From positions 218,427 to 282,426 of the forward strand of contig NZ_SCKT01000002.1 in NCBI RefSeq assembly GCF_014155765.1: a DNA stretch of 64,000 bases. The letters are read 5' to 3'. Position 1 is the first letter of the stretch, and every line of letters begins with the position of its first letter. This DNA comes from Pantoea dispersa (lineage in GTDB: Bacteria; Pseudomonadota; Gammaproteobacteria; Enterobacterales; Enterobacteriaceae). This document shows, piece after piece, positions 1 through 8,742 of this stretch. A model generated the notes under the pieces. The model searched no databases and was not told where the DNA came from. It saw only the letters and a program-made list of their open reading frames with translations. Made by a program: the position numbers and the translations under genes.

Positions 1-405
1 GAGGTGGCGCAGCGGGTGGCACTGCCGCTGGATCCGCTGACGCGCAAGCCGCGCGAGCTGTCCGGCGGCCAGCGTCAGCGCGTCGCCATCGCACGGGCGT
101 TGATCCCGCAACCGGCGATCCTGGTGCTGGATGAGGCGACGTCAGCGCTGGACGTCACGGTGCAGGCGCAGATTCTGCAATTGCTGCAACAGTTACAGCG
201 CGAGCTGGGCCTCACCTATCTGTTTATCACCCACGATTTGGCCACCGTACGACGACTGGCACACAGCGTTACCGTGCTACGCGCAGGCGAAGTGGTTGAA
301 CAAGGTGACACCGTCACACTGTTCAATGCGCCGCAGCACCCTTACACCCGCGCGTTGATTGACGCCATTCCGGTTTTCCGTCCGCTGATTAAGGAGTCTG
401 CATGA
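1..405 (+). CDS. ABC transporter ATP-binding protein, oligopeptide/nickel type (3' part)
   Basis: This is the C-terminal part of a peptide/nickel-type ABC importer ATPase; the start lies before the window. Visible in order are the signature loop [15 protein letters not shown], Walker [13 protein letters not shown], the H-loop in ITHD, and a C-terminal segment [13 protein letters not shown] that is typical of the DppD/DppF/OppF group. It would energise uptake through a permease pair encoded upstream. It overlaps the next gene by 4 bases, so it is the last transporter gene of an operon that continues into a flavin monooxygenase. The substrate cannot be read from the ATPase. Confidence 0.93.
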   Translation, partial: EVAQRVALPLDPLTRKPRELSGGQRQRVAIARALIPQPAILVLDEATSALDVTVQAQILQLLQQLQRELGLTYLFITHDLATVRRLAHSVTVLRAGEVVEQGDTVTLFNAPQHPYTRALIDAIPVFRPLIKESA

Positions 406-1406
406 CGCGCAAACGCATCGGTTTTTTTACCCGCCTGCTCGACGACACCACAGCGCAACAGCGCTACCGGCTGGCGACGGAACAAATTCAGCACGCTGAA
501 CGCTGCGGATTTGACAGTGCCTGGATCGCGCAGCACCACTTTCATGAAAAGGAAGGCGGGCTGCCCTCACCGCTGGTGTTTCTTGCTCACGTGGCCGCGC
601 ACACCCGTCATATCCGCCTCGGCACCGGCATCATCACCCTGCCGCTGGAAAATGCCCTGCGCGTGGCCGAAGACGCGGCGGTGCTGGACCTGCTGAGCGA
701 CGGACGACTGGAGGTGGGGCTCGGCTCCGGCGGCACGCCAACCTCATTTTTGCCGTTTGGCCTGACCAGCGAACAGCGCGCTGGCGTGTTTGCCGACCAG
801 TTGCATACGCTGCTCAGCGCGTGGCGCGGCGACACGCTGGCCCATCCGGACAATCATCTCTATCCGCCGGCTCCGGAGCTGGCGCAGCGCGTGTGGATCG
901 CCACCTTTTCCGTTGCAGGCGCGACGCGTGCCGGCCAGGCCGGTCACGGGCTGATGTTATCGCGCACCCAGCCGCGGCCGGCGGGTCAGCCGGACCTGTC
1001 GCTGCAGCAGCTGCAAAACCCGATGATCGATGCTTATCTCGCGGCGCTGCCGTCGGGCGTGGCGCCCCGCATCCTGGCTTCACGCACCGTGTTTGTTGCC
1101 GACTCGAACGACTACGCGCGCCGCCTTGCCGCGCCCGGTCTGCAGCGCCAGGCAGAGCAGTTTCGCAAGGCGGGCCACGACATCACCGGCAGCACGCTGG
1201 AGAGCCACGCGCGCCAGCTCGATGCACATATCGGCGATGCGGACGCGGTGCTGGCTTCGCTGCTGGCCGACAGCACGCTGACGCGCGCCACCGACATCAC
1301 CTTCCAGGTGCACTCTATCGATCCGCCGCACGCCGATACGCTGCGTTCGGTGGCGTTAATTGCTGAACATATTGCCCCCACGCTGCGTGCGCTGGGGACC
1401 GCTTAA
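402..1406 (+). CDS. Luciferase-like FMN-dependent monooxygenase (KPN_01858-like)
   Basis: A 334-residue protein of the bacterial luciferase-like (LLM) flavin monooxygenase family. The N-terminus has the family's first barrel strand ([11 protein letters not shown]), the helix with [12 protein letters not shown], and the flavin-pocket stretch [25 protein letters not shown]. It resembles the KPN_01858 family, which is known to sit next to peptide/nickel ABC transporters and CMD/peroxidase proteins, exactly the context seen here. It would use reduced FMN and oxygen to attack an imported organic compound. The ATG overlaps the ABC gene stop by 4 bases, which fixes the start. Substrate unknown. Confidence 0.88.
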   Translation: MTRKRIGFFTRLLDDTTAQQRYRLATEQIQHAERCGFDSAWIAQHHFHEKEGGLPSPLVFLAHVAAHTRHIRLGTGIITLPLENALRVAEDAAVLDLLSDGRLEVGLGSGGTPTSFLPFGLTSEQRAGVFADQLHTLLSAWRGDTLAHPDNHLYPPAPELAQRVWIATFSVAGATRAGQAGHGLMLSRTQPRPAGQPDLSLQQLQNPMIDAYLAALPSGVAPRILASRTVFVADSNDYARRLAAPGLQRQAEQFRKAGHDITGSTLESHARQLDAHIGDADAVLASLLADSTLTRATDITFQVHSIDPPHADTLRSVALIAEHIAPTLRALGTA

Positions 1407-1418
1407 CAGGAGAAAATC

Positions 1419-2522
1419 ATGTCTCAGGCTACAGATTTACTGGCGGCGCTGGCCGATATCGACCCGGCGGCGCAACTGGCAGAGGCGCGCAGCGTGCGTC
1501 AGGCCGCGACCCGACACGCCCAGGGCAGCTATGAGGTGCTGTTTGGCCAGGATGACGACGATTTCCCGCTGGCGCAGCGTTACGCGCTCGCCGGGCAGGT
1601 CGCGGGCTGGCACGGCGTCACATCATTGCAGGCACACTATCAGCAGCAATCCAGCGAAACCCCGACAGATACGCGCTTTGCCGCCGGTCGCGCCTTTGCT
1701 GAACTGCTGAGCCTGCATCCGGTCGACGCCACACCGCAACAACTGACCACGCTGCGCCATGCCGGCTGGACGCCGCGCGGCATCGTCACGCTGGCGCAGC
1801 TGGTGGGATTTGTCAGCTTTCAGAGTCGCCTGCTGACCGGCCTGCGCCTGCTGAGCGGTGAAGCATCGCGCGCGCAGCCCCATGCGGTGGCCGGCAAATG
1901 GCATAGCGCCCCGCTCACGGCCAGCGGTCAGACTGCGCTCACCGCGTTTACCCAGCAGGAGCTGGGCTGGGAGCCGTGGCTGGCAGCCAAACCGCTCAGC
2001 GAGTTTACGGCGGAAGAACAGGCGACGCTGGCAAAAAACGGTCATAGCGAGTCCGACTATTTCCGTCTGCTGGCGCGCAATCTGCCGCTGCTGGAACAAC
2101 GCACGCTGACGGATAAAGGCATTTTTTATACGCCGGGCGGTTTACCTCGCGCCGAGCGTGAACTGGCGGCCACGGTGGTGAGTAAAGTCAACGGCTGCAT
2201 TTACTGCGCGTCCGTGCATGCCCGCAAAGCCAGTCAGCTGTCAAAAGATGAGACTGCGGTGCAAAAACTCCTGAATGTCGCGCCAGGCGCCGAGCTGGCA
2301 CACGGCCAGTCCGCGCGCTGGGCGGCGATTATCGATTTTGTCGCCACCTTATCGCTAACCCCGGTCGCCAGCAGCCAGACCCAGCTGCAGGCGCTGCGCG
2401 AGCACGGACTGGATACGCTGCAGCTGCTGGACCTGATCCAGTCCGCCGCATTTTTTGCCTGGGCCAACCGCCTGATGCTAACGCTGGGCGAACCTTTCTT
2501 ACCTGAACAGCCGCAGGGATGA
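1419..2522 (+). CDS. CMD domain / alkylhydroperoxidase fusion protein
   Basis: A 367-residue protein that joins two AhpD-like units. Residues about 1-185 match the CMD domain (Avi_7170-like) family; residues about 190-365 match the alkylhydroperoxidase (Avi_7169-like) family and contain the CxxC pair of the AhpD active site in NGCIYCASVHARKAS. In other genomes the two parts are often separate neighbours of the LLM monooxygenase, so here they appear fused. A good ribosome site (AGGAG) lies before the ATG, 12 bases after the previous stop. A thiol-based peroxide-removing or proton-relay role beside the monooxygenase is inferred. Confidence 0.85.
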   Translation: MSQATDLLAALADIDPAAQLAEARSVRQAATRHAQGSYEVLFGQDDDDFPLAQRYALAGQVAGWHGVTSLQAHYQQQSSETPTDTRFAAGRAFAELLSLHPVDATPQQLTTLRHAGWTPRGIVTLAQLVGFVSFQSRLLTGLRLLSGEASRAQPHAVAGKWHSAPLTASGQTALTAFTQQELGWEPWLAAKPLSEFTAEEQATLAKNGHSESDYFRLLARNLPLLEQRTLTDKGIFYTPGGLPRAERELAATVVSKVNGCIYCASVHARKASQLSKDETAVQKLLNVAPGAELAHGQSARWAAIIDFVATLSLTPVASSQTQLQALREHGLDTLQLLDLIQSAAFFAWANRLMLTLGEPFLPEQPQG

Positions 2523-2902
2523 CCATGACACACACGTTATCTGCCACACAGGCAGCGTTTACTGACCATTTTCATATCACCATTCACGGCAAAGGCGCTC
2601 ACGCTGCACGTCCGCATGAGGGCATCGACAGTATCGTTACCGGCAGCCACATCGTCAGCGCGCTGGCGGCCGCCGGCCTGGATGTCACCCGCTTTCAGGG
2701 TGGCAACAGCTGGAACGTGCTGCCGCCAGAGGTCGTCGTGGAAGGCGTGCTGCACAGCGAGGATGCCAGCGCGCGCCAGCGATCATCGGCGCAGGCCGCG
2801 ACGCTGGTCAGCCATATTGCCCGGGCGTTCGGCGCCGAAGCGCAGCTCGCCTGGCAACCGCAACGCGAAGCCGAACGCAGCGCGACACCGCGGTCATCGT
2901 AA
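2519..2902 (+). pseudogene. M20 amidohydrolase remnant (dimerisation domain only)
   Basis: An open frame of 127 codons whose first ATG overlaps the upstream stop by 4 bases, so translation is probably still coupled. After about 14 non-matching residues it encodes only the lid/dimerisation domain of an M20 peptidase (HFHITIHGKGAHAARPHEG, then GGNSWNVLPPEVVVEG), the part also seen in the complete M20 protein at 25442-26593. Both catalytic halves, with the zinc ligands, are missing, and the last residues drift out of homology. I read it as an internally deleted M20 gene. A surviving stand-alone domain cannot be excluded. Confidence 0.7.
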
Positions 2903-2913
2903 TGATGCGAACC

Positions 2914-2919
2914 AGGAGG
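2914..2919 (+). promoter_or_regulatory. Shine-Dalgarno AGGAGG fixing the VOC start
   Basis: A perfect AGGAGG lies 6 bases before the ATG at 2926. It decides against the in-frame ATG at 2902, which would add eight residues and has no such site. Confidence 0.85.
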
Positions 2920-2925
2920 CAGATA

Positions 2926-3774
2926 ATGGCGATACCGGTACCCGTTCCACAGCTCGATCATGCAGTGATCAATGTTGCCGATCGGCTGGATGACGCCAGC
3001 GCGTTGTATCGCCGGCTCGGTTTCCAGCTCACGCCACGCGGCCATCATTCGCTTGGCTCCAGTAATCATCTGGCGGTGTTTGGTGATAATTATCTGGAAC
3101 TGCTGGGCTATGAAGCCGGGCGTGCGCACCAGCGTCAGGATATCTGGCAGGCACCGGCGGGCCTGAGCGGTCTGGCATGGAAAACCGGCGATGCCGATGC
3201 GGTGTGGCGCTATCTGGAAAGTCAGGATATTGATGGCGATCCCGCCGCCAGTTTTTACCGGCCGGTGCAGTTGCCGGATGGCAGCGCACAGCAGGCGCGT
3301 TTTCGCACCGTTCGCCTGCGCCCCGCCCTGGTGCCAAACGGACGCAGTTTTTTCTGCCAGCATGAGACACCGCAGGCGGTCTGGCAGCCAGTGTGGCAGC
3401 AGCATCCCAACGCGGTGACCGACATTATTGAGTTTGTGGTGGTGGCCCAGGATCCGGCAGCCGCCGCGCTGCCCTACAGTCGTTTATTTGGTGCTGATAA
3501 TCTCACCGCCTGTCAGCAGGGCGCGTTTGTGCTGAAAGCGGGCGTGGCCACCGTGCGCTTTGCCGCTGCGCACTATGTGACGCAGCGCTTTACCGGCCTG
3601 CCGCCCGATTATGACGGCAGTGCGCGTATGGCCGCGCTGACGCTGCGCAGCAGCGACTTACGCAGGGTGAAAGCCAGCCTGCTGCTGGGCGATGTGCCTT
3701 TCCGCGAAGAGCCAGACGCCATCGTGGTCAGCGCGGAACAGGCCAGCGGCGTGGCGCTAAGGTTTCAGCTATGA
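2926..3774 (+). CDS. VOC family (glyoxalase-like) protein
   Basis: A 282-residue vicinal-oxygen-chelate protein. The N-terminal module starts with QLDHAVINVADRLDDASALYRRLGF and continues with NHLAVFGDNYLELLGYE, the beta-alpha-beta repeat with His and Glu metal ligands that is typical of the glyoxalase-like superfamily. A second, weaker module fills the C-terminal half. It closes the catabolic operon that starts with the ABC transporter. Oddity: its last 21 codons are duplicated about 11 kb downstream at 14902-14965, so its 3' end appears to have been an insertion point. Substrate unknown. Confidence 0.85.
   Translation: MAIPVPVPQLDHAVINVADRLDDASALYRRLGFQLTPRGHHSLGSSNHLAVFGDNYLELLGYEAGRAHQRQDIWQAPAGLSGLAWKTGDADAVWRYLESQDIDGDPAASFYRPVQLPDGSAQQARFRTVRLRPALVPNGRSFFCQHETPQAVWQPVWQQHPNAVTDIIEFVVVAQDPAAAALPYSRLFGADNLTACQQGAFVLKAGVATVRFAAAHYVTQRFTGLPPDYDGSARMAALTLRSSDLRRVKASLLLGDVPFREEPDAIVVSAEQASGVALRFQL
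3711..3774 (+). repeat. Direct repeat copy A (3' end of VOC gene)
   Basis: These 64 bases, ending in the VOC stop codon, recur in the same orientation at 14902-14965 with six mismatches by hand alignment, five of them in the last 15 bases. The two copies bracket the block holding the DUF1471 gene and the sulfatase/MoxR/Bat operon. Confidence 0.9.
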
Positions 3775-3862
3775 AAGTATTGTCGGAGTAGATTGCCTGC
3801 TGACGACCTGGCAAGCGAACCAGATCTTAATCTCATTGCTTACTGTAGAAATAGAAACACGA

Positions 3863-3891
3863 CAACAGGCCGTTATTAAAACGGCCTGTTG
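3863..3891 (-). terminator. Stem-loop terminator after the DUF1471 gene
   Basis: A perfect 12-bp stem (CAACAGGCCGTT with its complement) and a 5-base loop lie between the convergent VOC and DUF1471 genes. On the minus strand it is followed by a T-rich stretch, fitting a terminator for the DUF1471 gene; it may act in both directions. Confidence 0.75.
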
Positions 3892-3928
3892 CAATGACTA
3901 TGACGCCTGATTTGCAGCGTATAATTTA

Positions 3929-4195
3929 TTATTTATACACTGTTGCCGTACCCTGTATTTTCTTACCTTCTTTACCGGAGGTGATCACAAAATATTTACC
4001 CCCCATCTCATCGGCCTTTTTCGAGATTTCAGCCATGGCCTCTGCCGGTGAACTGTATTCATTATTGGTACTAACCTTACCAACTTCCTGATACTGCTTA
4101 GCCTCTTCTTTAGTAATCTCCTGCGCTGCCAGAGCCGATAAAGAGAAAGTTGACGCCACCAGCAATGACATTATTGCTACCGTAATTTTTTTCAT
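3929..4195 (-). CDS. DUF1471 (YdgH/BhsA/McbA-like) periplasmic stress protein
   Basis: An 88-residue secreted protein. Residues 1-23 are a Sec signal peptide (MKKITVAIMSLLVASTFSLSALA, cleaved before AQE). The mature part has the DUF1471 pattern, with the early VGKVST strand, a central helix of PAEAMAEISKKADEMGG, and the closing strands YFVIT and GTATVYK. Enterobacteria carry many such proteins, often induced by envelope, acid or oxidative stress. It stands alone, transcribed leftwards into a stem-loop, in an A+T-rich setting unlike the flanking operons. Function in this strain is unknown. Confidence 0.85.
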   Translation of the reverse strand: MKKITVAIMSLLVASTFSLSALAAQEITKEEAKQYQEVGKVSTNNEYSSPAEAMAEISKKADEMGGKYFVITSGKEGKKIQGTATVYK

Positions 4196-4816
4196 AAATC
4201 ACCCCAGATTAATTGATTCCATCCCGTTCCGGATGGCCTTTTAAGGCTTAGGTGAGCCATAAAAATAACGCAAACCTGAACGCTAAAAAATATGACCCGC
4301 CTCGTAAAAAATAACCAGCCACTTTCAGTCAACAGAAAAATAATTTATATATTACAATAGGTTAAGTAATATTCAGCTTATTTAAAATAAGAAATACCTT
4401 AGCCGAAATGCGCAGCAGTGCGATACAGCAGAAAAAAATCACTCTGCCGCTCACATTTTTAAAATAGCACTTGGCATTCCAGTTATGAGCCGCTATGGTT
4501 GCTACATAACCAGATACACAGCCTGCTCATTTTTTGCATTTTTATACCTTGGTTACTTATACCCTCTCGCACACCGCATATTTTTCGCCTGCACGCAGCC
4601 TGCGTGCAGCGGGCCACGCTTTAATAAAAACTATTTAAAATCACAGATAATCAGACTGACTGAGCACCGCCATTCCGCACCGGGAAATAGCTATCAAAAA
4701 GATGCGTTTATTCATCTGCCGTCCTTTCAGGGTAAGGAGGAAATAACCGTCTGCGCAGCACTTATTCGGTCGGAAAAATTCTGACCTGGTCGGAATACAA
4801 TTATCGGAGTGCAGAA
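4196..4816. other. A+T-rich intergenic region before the sulfatase operon
   Basis: About 620 bases without a convincing gene. It holds the promoter regions of the divergent DUF1471 gene and sulfatase operon. The only frame of any length (4485-4784, plus) has no ribosome site or protein-like composition that I trust. Near the right end there is a pair of direct repeats listed separately. Confidence 0.6.
4768..4795 (+). promoter_or_regulatory. Paired GGTCGGAA direct repeats upstream of the sulfatase
   Basis: The octamer GGTCGGAA occurs at 4768-4775 and again at 4788-4795, a period of 20 bases or nearly two helical turns. It sits 22 bases before the sulfatase start and could bind a dimeric activator or repressor. 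This is inference from spacing only. Confidence 0.35.
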
Positions 4817-6400
4817 ATGTCCAGATTACCTTTTAGCAAGTCACTATTAGCGTCCATGCTATCTGTGGCCTGCTGTTCCTGGAGCGCCCATGCGGCTCCT
4901 CAATCCCCGACGCCCTCTACCGCGCCCGAGCAAAATTCGGGCAAGCCTAACATCGTGGTGATTTTTGGCGATGACATTGGCTACTGGAACATCAGTTCCT
5001 ATAACCAGGGCACCATGGGATACAAAACGCCCAACATCGACAGTATTGCCGCCGAGGGCGCCAAATTCACCTCGTATTACGCGGAGCAAAGCTCCACCGC
5101 CGGACGCTCGTCGTTTATCACCGGGCAGATGCCGTTCCGCACCGGCATGAGTAAAGTCGGTATGCCAGGTGCGCCGCAGGGTCTGCAGAAAGAAGATCCG
5201 ACCATTGCCTCGATCCTGAAGCAGCTCGGCTATGCCACCGGTCAGTTTGGTAAAAACCATCTGGGCGATCGCAATGAATTCCTGCCTACCGCACACGGCT
5301 TCGATGAGTTCTTTGGCAATCTGTATCACCTGAACGCCGAAGAAGAACCCGAGAACCCGGACTATCCGAAAGATCCTGAGTACCGTAAACAGTTTGGTCC
5401 GCGCGGCGTCATTAAAGCCAGCGCGGATGGCAAGGTTGAAGATACCGGGCCACTGAACGTGAAACGTATGGGCACGGTGGATGAAGAGTTCCTCGCCGCT
5501 AACAACGATTTCATGGAGCGTCAGGTCAAAGCGGGCAAACCGTTTTTTACCTGGTTCAACACCACGCGCATGCACAACAAAACGCACATTAAACCGCAGG
5601 ATCAGGGCGTGACCGGCCTCGGCGACTACGCAGACGGCATGGTTGAGCACGATAAAATGATCGGCGAGGTGCTGAAGAAAATCAAAGATCTGGGTATCGA
5701 AGATAACACCATCGTGATTTACACCACCGACAACGGTCCGATGATCGCCACCTGGCCTGATGCCGGCATGACGCCATTCCGTGGCGAGAAAAATACCGGC
5801 TGGGAGGGCGGGTTCCGCGTACCCGCGATGATCAAATGGCCGGGGCATATTAAGCCTGGCACGATGATCAACGATATTTTCGGCAGCAACGACTGGTTCC
5901 CGACGCTGGTTGCCGCAGCGGGCGTGCCGGATATCAAACAGCAGCTGCTGAAAGGCTATAAGACCAGCGCCATGACCTACAAAGTGCATCTGGACGGTTA
6001 CAACCAGCTGGATTTCCTGCAGGGCAAAGGGCCCGACCAGCGTAATGAGTTCTTCTACTGGAGCGATGACGGCGATCTATTAGCGATGCGCTACGGTCGC
6101 TGGAAAGCGCATTTCATGATTCAGGAACACACCGGCCTCGACCTGTGGAAATATCCGTTCGTTAAACTGCGCACGCCACTGATCTTCGACCTGGAGATCG
6201 ACCCGCTGGAGCGCGGTGACAGCGGTATGGATTACAACCACTGGTTCTATGACCGTCTGTTCCTGCTGGGTGGCGCGCAGAAATACGCCGCAGATATGCT
6301 GCAAAGCTTCAAAGAGTTCCCGCCTCGTCAGAAACCCGGCTCTTTCACCGTTTCGGATGTGCAGAAACTGATTGACGAAGGCAGCCCGGCCACCAACTGA
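4817..6400 (+). CDS. Ser-type arylsulfatase, periplasmic
   Basis: A 527-residue sulfatase hydrolysing sulfate esters. Residues 1-27 form a Sec signal peptide ending SAHA. The metal site includes DD at 52-53 (GDDIGYWN) and DN at 305-306 (TTDNGP). The maturation motif is S93-T-A-G-R97 followed by SSFITGQ, so the residue converted to formylglycine is Ser93 rather than the more usual Cys. Ser-type sulfatases need an anaerobic-type radical-SAM maturase such as Klebsiella AtsB, and one is encoded 48 bases downstream. The natural sulfate ester is unknown. Confidence 0.93.
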   Translation: MSRLPFSKSLLASMLSVACCSWSAHAAPQSPTPSTAPEQNSGKPNIVVIFGDDIGYWNISSYNQGTMGYKTPNIDSIAAEGAKFTSYYAEQSSTAGRSSFITGQMPFRTGMSKVGMPGAPQGLQKEDPTIASILKQLGYATGQFGKNHLGDRNEFLPTAHGFDEFFGNLYHLNAEEEPENPDYPKDPEYRKQFGPRGVIKASADGKVEDTGPLNVKRMGTVDEEFLAANNDFMERQVKAGKPFFTWFNTTRMHNKTHIKPQDQGVTGLGDYADGMVEHDKMIGEVLKKIKDLGIEDNTIVIYTTDNGPMIATWPDAGMTPFRGEKNTGWEGGFRVPAMIKWPGHIKPGTMINDIFGSNDWFPTLVAAAGVPDIKQQLLKGYKTSAMTYKVHLDGYNQLDFLQGKGPDQRNEFFYWSDDGDLLAMRYGRWKAHFMIQEHTGLDLWKYPFVKLRTPLIFDLEIDPLERGDSGMDYNHWFYDRLFLLGGAQKYAADMLQSFKEFPPRQKPGSFTVSDVQKLIDEGSPATN

Positions 6401-6414
6401 GTTATCACTCACAG

Positions 6415-6433
6415 CCGGGCACGCCGTGCCCGG
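6415..6433 (+). other. Stem-loop between sulfatase and maturase genes
   Basis: A 7-bp G+C-only-core stem CCGGGCA/TGCCCGG with a 5-base loop, ending 4 bases before the CGGAGG ribosome site of the maturase gene. It has no T-tract, so it is more likely a processing or stability element that sets the sulfatase-to-maturase ratio than a full terminator. Confidence 0.5.
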
Positions 6434-6448
6434 TATTCGGAGGCATTG

Positions 6449-7744
6449 ATGAAATACAGCACCACACTGCCGGTTCGCCCGTTGCCCTCGGCGGAAAAAT
6501 ACAACGGCATCGGCCCGGCGTACAAACGCCGCTTTCACGTAATGGCCAAACCCACCGGCTCGCGCTGCAATATCGACTGCAACTACTGTTTTTACCTGCA
6601 TAAAGAGCAGCTGCTGCAGCAGGATCATCACAGCGGCATGTCCGATGAAGTGCTGGAGAACTATATTCGCCAGTACATTGATAGTCAGGATGGCGATCGG
6701 GTGGTGTTCTCGTGGCAAGGCGGTGAACCGACGCTGATGGGGTTGCCGTGGTTTGAAAAGGTGGTGGCGCTGCAGCAAAAGTATCAGAAGCCAGGACAAC
6801 GCATCGAGAATGATCTGCAAACCAATGGCATCCTGCTGAACGATAGCTGGGCGCGCTTTCTGAAGCAGCATCACTTTCTGGTCGGGCTGTCGATTGATGG
6901 CCCGCGCGAGTTGCACGATCGCTATCGCGTAACACGCAGCGGTAAACCGACTTTCGACAAAGTGATGGCGGGTGTGGCGGCGCTGCAACGCCACGGCGTA
7001 CCGTTCAACGCGCTGGTCACGGTCAACCGGACCAATGCACGCTTTCCGCTGCAGGTGTACCGCTTTCTCACGCGCGAACTGGGCGCGACCTATCTGCAAT
7101 TCAATCCCTGCGTCGAGCCGGTCGATTTTACCCAAACCGCGCCGCAGTTCTGGCGCGATGACAGCATCCCGGTGAGCGGTTCCCGCCGCGCGCGGCCAGG
7201 CGATCTCGACTCGGTGGTGACCGACTGGTCGGTTGATCCCGATGACTGGGGATGCTTTCTCATCGCCGTGTTTGAAGAGTGGGTCAACAATGATTTAGGC
7301 CGCGTACAGGTTAACCTGTTTGAAACGGCAGTGGCGCAAACCCTGGGCCTGCCGGGCCAGATCTGCGTGACCTCAGAGTTCTGCGGCAAGGGCCTCGCCA
7401 TTGAAAAAAACGGTGATATCTATGCCTGCGATCACTACGTCTATCCGGAGTATCAGCTGGGCAATATTGCCAACACTAAACTGGCGCACCTGGCGTTTTC
7501 CGAACGGCAAAAAGCGTTTGGCCTCGGGAAACGCGACTCCCTGCCCGCCGTCTGCAAACGCTGTCCTTACCTCAAATTATGCTGGGGCGAATGCCCGAAA
7601 AACCGCATCGTGCGCAGCGCAGAGGGTGAACCCGGCCTTAACTATCTCTGTCCCGGCATCAAAGCGTTTTTTTCCTATGCTCAGCCGATCCTGGTAGGTA
7701 TCGCCACGCTGCTTGAGCGGGAAAAACAGGGAGTGACGCAATGA
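6449..7744 (+). CDS. Anaerobic sulfatase-maturating enzyme (AtsB-like radical SAM)
   Basis: A 431-residue radical-SAM enzyme that oxidises the sulfatase's Ser or Cys to formylglycine in the cytoplasm before export. The SAM cluster motif is C40-x3-C44-x2-C47. The C-terminal SPASM/twitch region carries the further cysteines of two auxiliary 4Fe-4S clusters, including ICVTSEFCGKG, YACDHYV and CKRCPYLKLCWGECPKN. I chose ATG 6449, six bases after AGGAGG-like CGGAGG, over the TTG three bases earlier. It overlaps moxR-like 7741 by 4 bases. The pairing with a Ser-type sulfatase is as in Klebsiella AtsA/AtsB. Confidence 0.93.
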   Translation: MKYSTTLPVRPLPSAEKYNGIGPAYKRRFHVMAKPTGSRCNIDCNYCFYLHKEQLLQQDHHSGMSDEVLENYIRQYIDSQDGDRVVFSWQGGEPTLMGLPWFEKVVALQQKYQKPGQRIENDLQTNGILLNDSWARFLKQHHFLVGLSIDGPRELHDRYRVTRSGKPTFDKVMAGVAALQRHGVPFNALVTVNRTNARFPLQVYRFLTRELGATYLQFNPCVEPVDFTQTAPQFWRDDSIPVSGSRRARPGDLDSVVTDWSVDPDDWGCFLIAVFEEWVNNDLGRVQVNLFETAVAQTLGLPGQICVTSEFCGKGLAIEKNGDIYACDHYVYPEYQLGNIANTKLAHLAFSERQKAFGLGKRDSLPAVCKRCPYLKLCWGECPKNRIVRSAEGEPGLNYLCPGIKAFFSYAQPILVGIATLLEREKQGVTQ

Positions 7745-8742
7745 CCCTGCGGCAACGGTTTCTCGACCTGGAAGCGAGCATGAACCAGCAGGTGCTGGGT
7801 CAGCCAGAGCTGGTGCGCATGCTGATTATCGCGCTGCTGTGCGACGGCCACGTTCTGCTGGAAGGACTGCCCGGACTGGCCAAAACCCGTGCCGTGCGTG
7901 AGCTGGCGCGCCACATTGAAGGCGACTTCAGCCGTATTCAGTTCACACCGGATCTGCTGCCCTCGGATATCACCGGCAGCGAAATTTATCAGCAACACGC
8001 CACGCGTGAAGAGGAGCAGTTTCGTTTCCGGCCAGGCCCGGTGTTCGGCAACCTGATTCTGGCCGATGAGATCAACCGCGCCTCGGCCCGCGTGCAGTCG
8101 GCGTTGCTGGAAGCCATGGAGGAGCGTCATGTCACGGTGGCGGGCAACAGCTGGCCGCTGCCCGGCGTATTTATGGTGCTGGCGACGCAAAACCCGGTTG
8201 ATCAGGAAGGCACCTGGCCTCTGCCGGAAGCGCAGCTGGATCGCTTCCTGATGAAAGTGCTGGTGCACTATCCCTCGAAAGAGAATGAACAGCGCGTGAT
8301 GCAGCTGGTGCGCGCCGAACAGCAGGCAAAATATCGCGAACAGGACACCTCTGCCGTCAGCGCCGCTGCGCCGCCGCCGGTGAAAATCAGCCAGGCGGAT
8401 ATGGGTTGCTGCTGGCAGGCCATCTCCGACATTTACGTCGCGCCCACGGTGGAAGATTACATCGTCTCGCTGGTGGAAATGACGCGCCAGCCGCAGCAGG
8501 TCAGCGACACCTTTGCCAGTTATGTGGCGCTGGGTATCAGCCCGCGCGGCACGCTGGCACTGGACCGCGCCGGGCGCGCGCAGGCGTGGCTCGAAGGGCG
8601 TGATGCGGTGTTGCCGGACGATATTCAGCGCATTGCCCCGGCCGTGCTGCGGCATCGTCTGCTGCTGAGTTATCAGGCCAGCGCCGACCAGGTGACCGCC
8701 GATGACGTGGTGCGCATGCTGCTGGATGCGGTGGTCGCATGA
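7741..8742 (+). CDS. MoxR family AAA+ ATPase
   Basis: A 333-residue MoxR-type AAA+ ATPase. Walker A is GLPGLAKT at 42-49; Walker B lies in LILADEINRAS near residue 108, followed by sensor 1 (LATQNP) and sensor 2 regions. The family forms hexamers that act as chaperones for assembly or activation of complexes, usually with VWA-domain partners, as here. It overlaps both neighbours by 4 bases. In this operon it is inferred to act on the VWA membrane proteins encoded at 10079 and 11053, or through them on a periplasmic client. Confidence 0.92.
   Translation: MTLRQRFLDLEASMNQQVLGQPELVRMLIIALLCDGHVLLEGLPGLAKTRAVRELARHIEGDFSRIQFTPDLLPSDITGSEIYQQHATREEEQFRFRPGPVFGNLILADEINRASARVQSALLEAMEERHVTVAGNSWPLPGVFMVLATQNPVDQEGTWPLPEAQLDRFLMKVLVHYPSKENEQRVMQLVRAEQQAKYREQDTSAVSAAAPPPVKISQADMGCCWQAISDIYVAPTVEDYIVSLVEMTRQPQQVSDTFASYVALGISPRGTLALDRAGRAQAWLEGRDAVLPDDIQRIAPAVLRHRLLLSYQASADQVTADDVVRMLLDAVVA

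Noticed and set aside
4485-4784. Plus-strand frame of 99 codons before the sulfatase
   Set aside because: No ribosome site, A+T-rich intergenic composition and no recognisable protein features; it lies in the promoter region of the operon.
4859-5989. Long minus-strand open frame opposite the sulfatase
   Set aside because: It is an antisense shadow of a clearly coding sequence with all sulfatase motifs on the plus strand.
6080-7135. Long minus-strand frame across the sulfatase end and maturase start
   Set aside because: Spans two real genes on the other strand and has no protein-family features.
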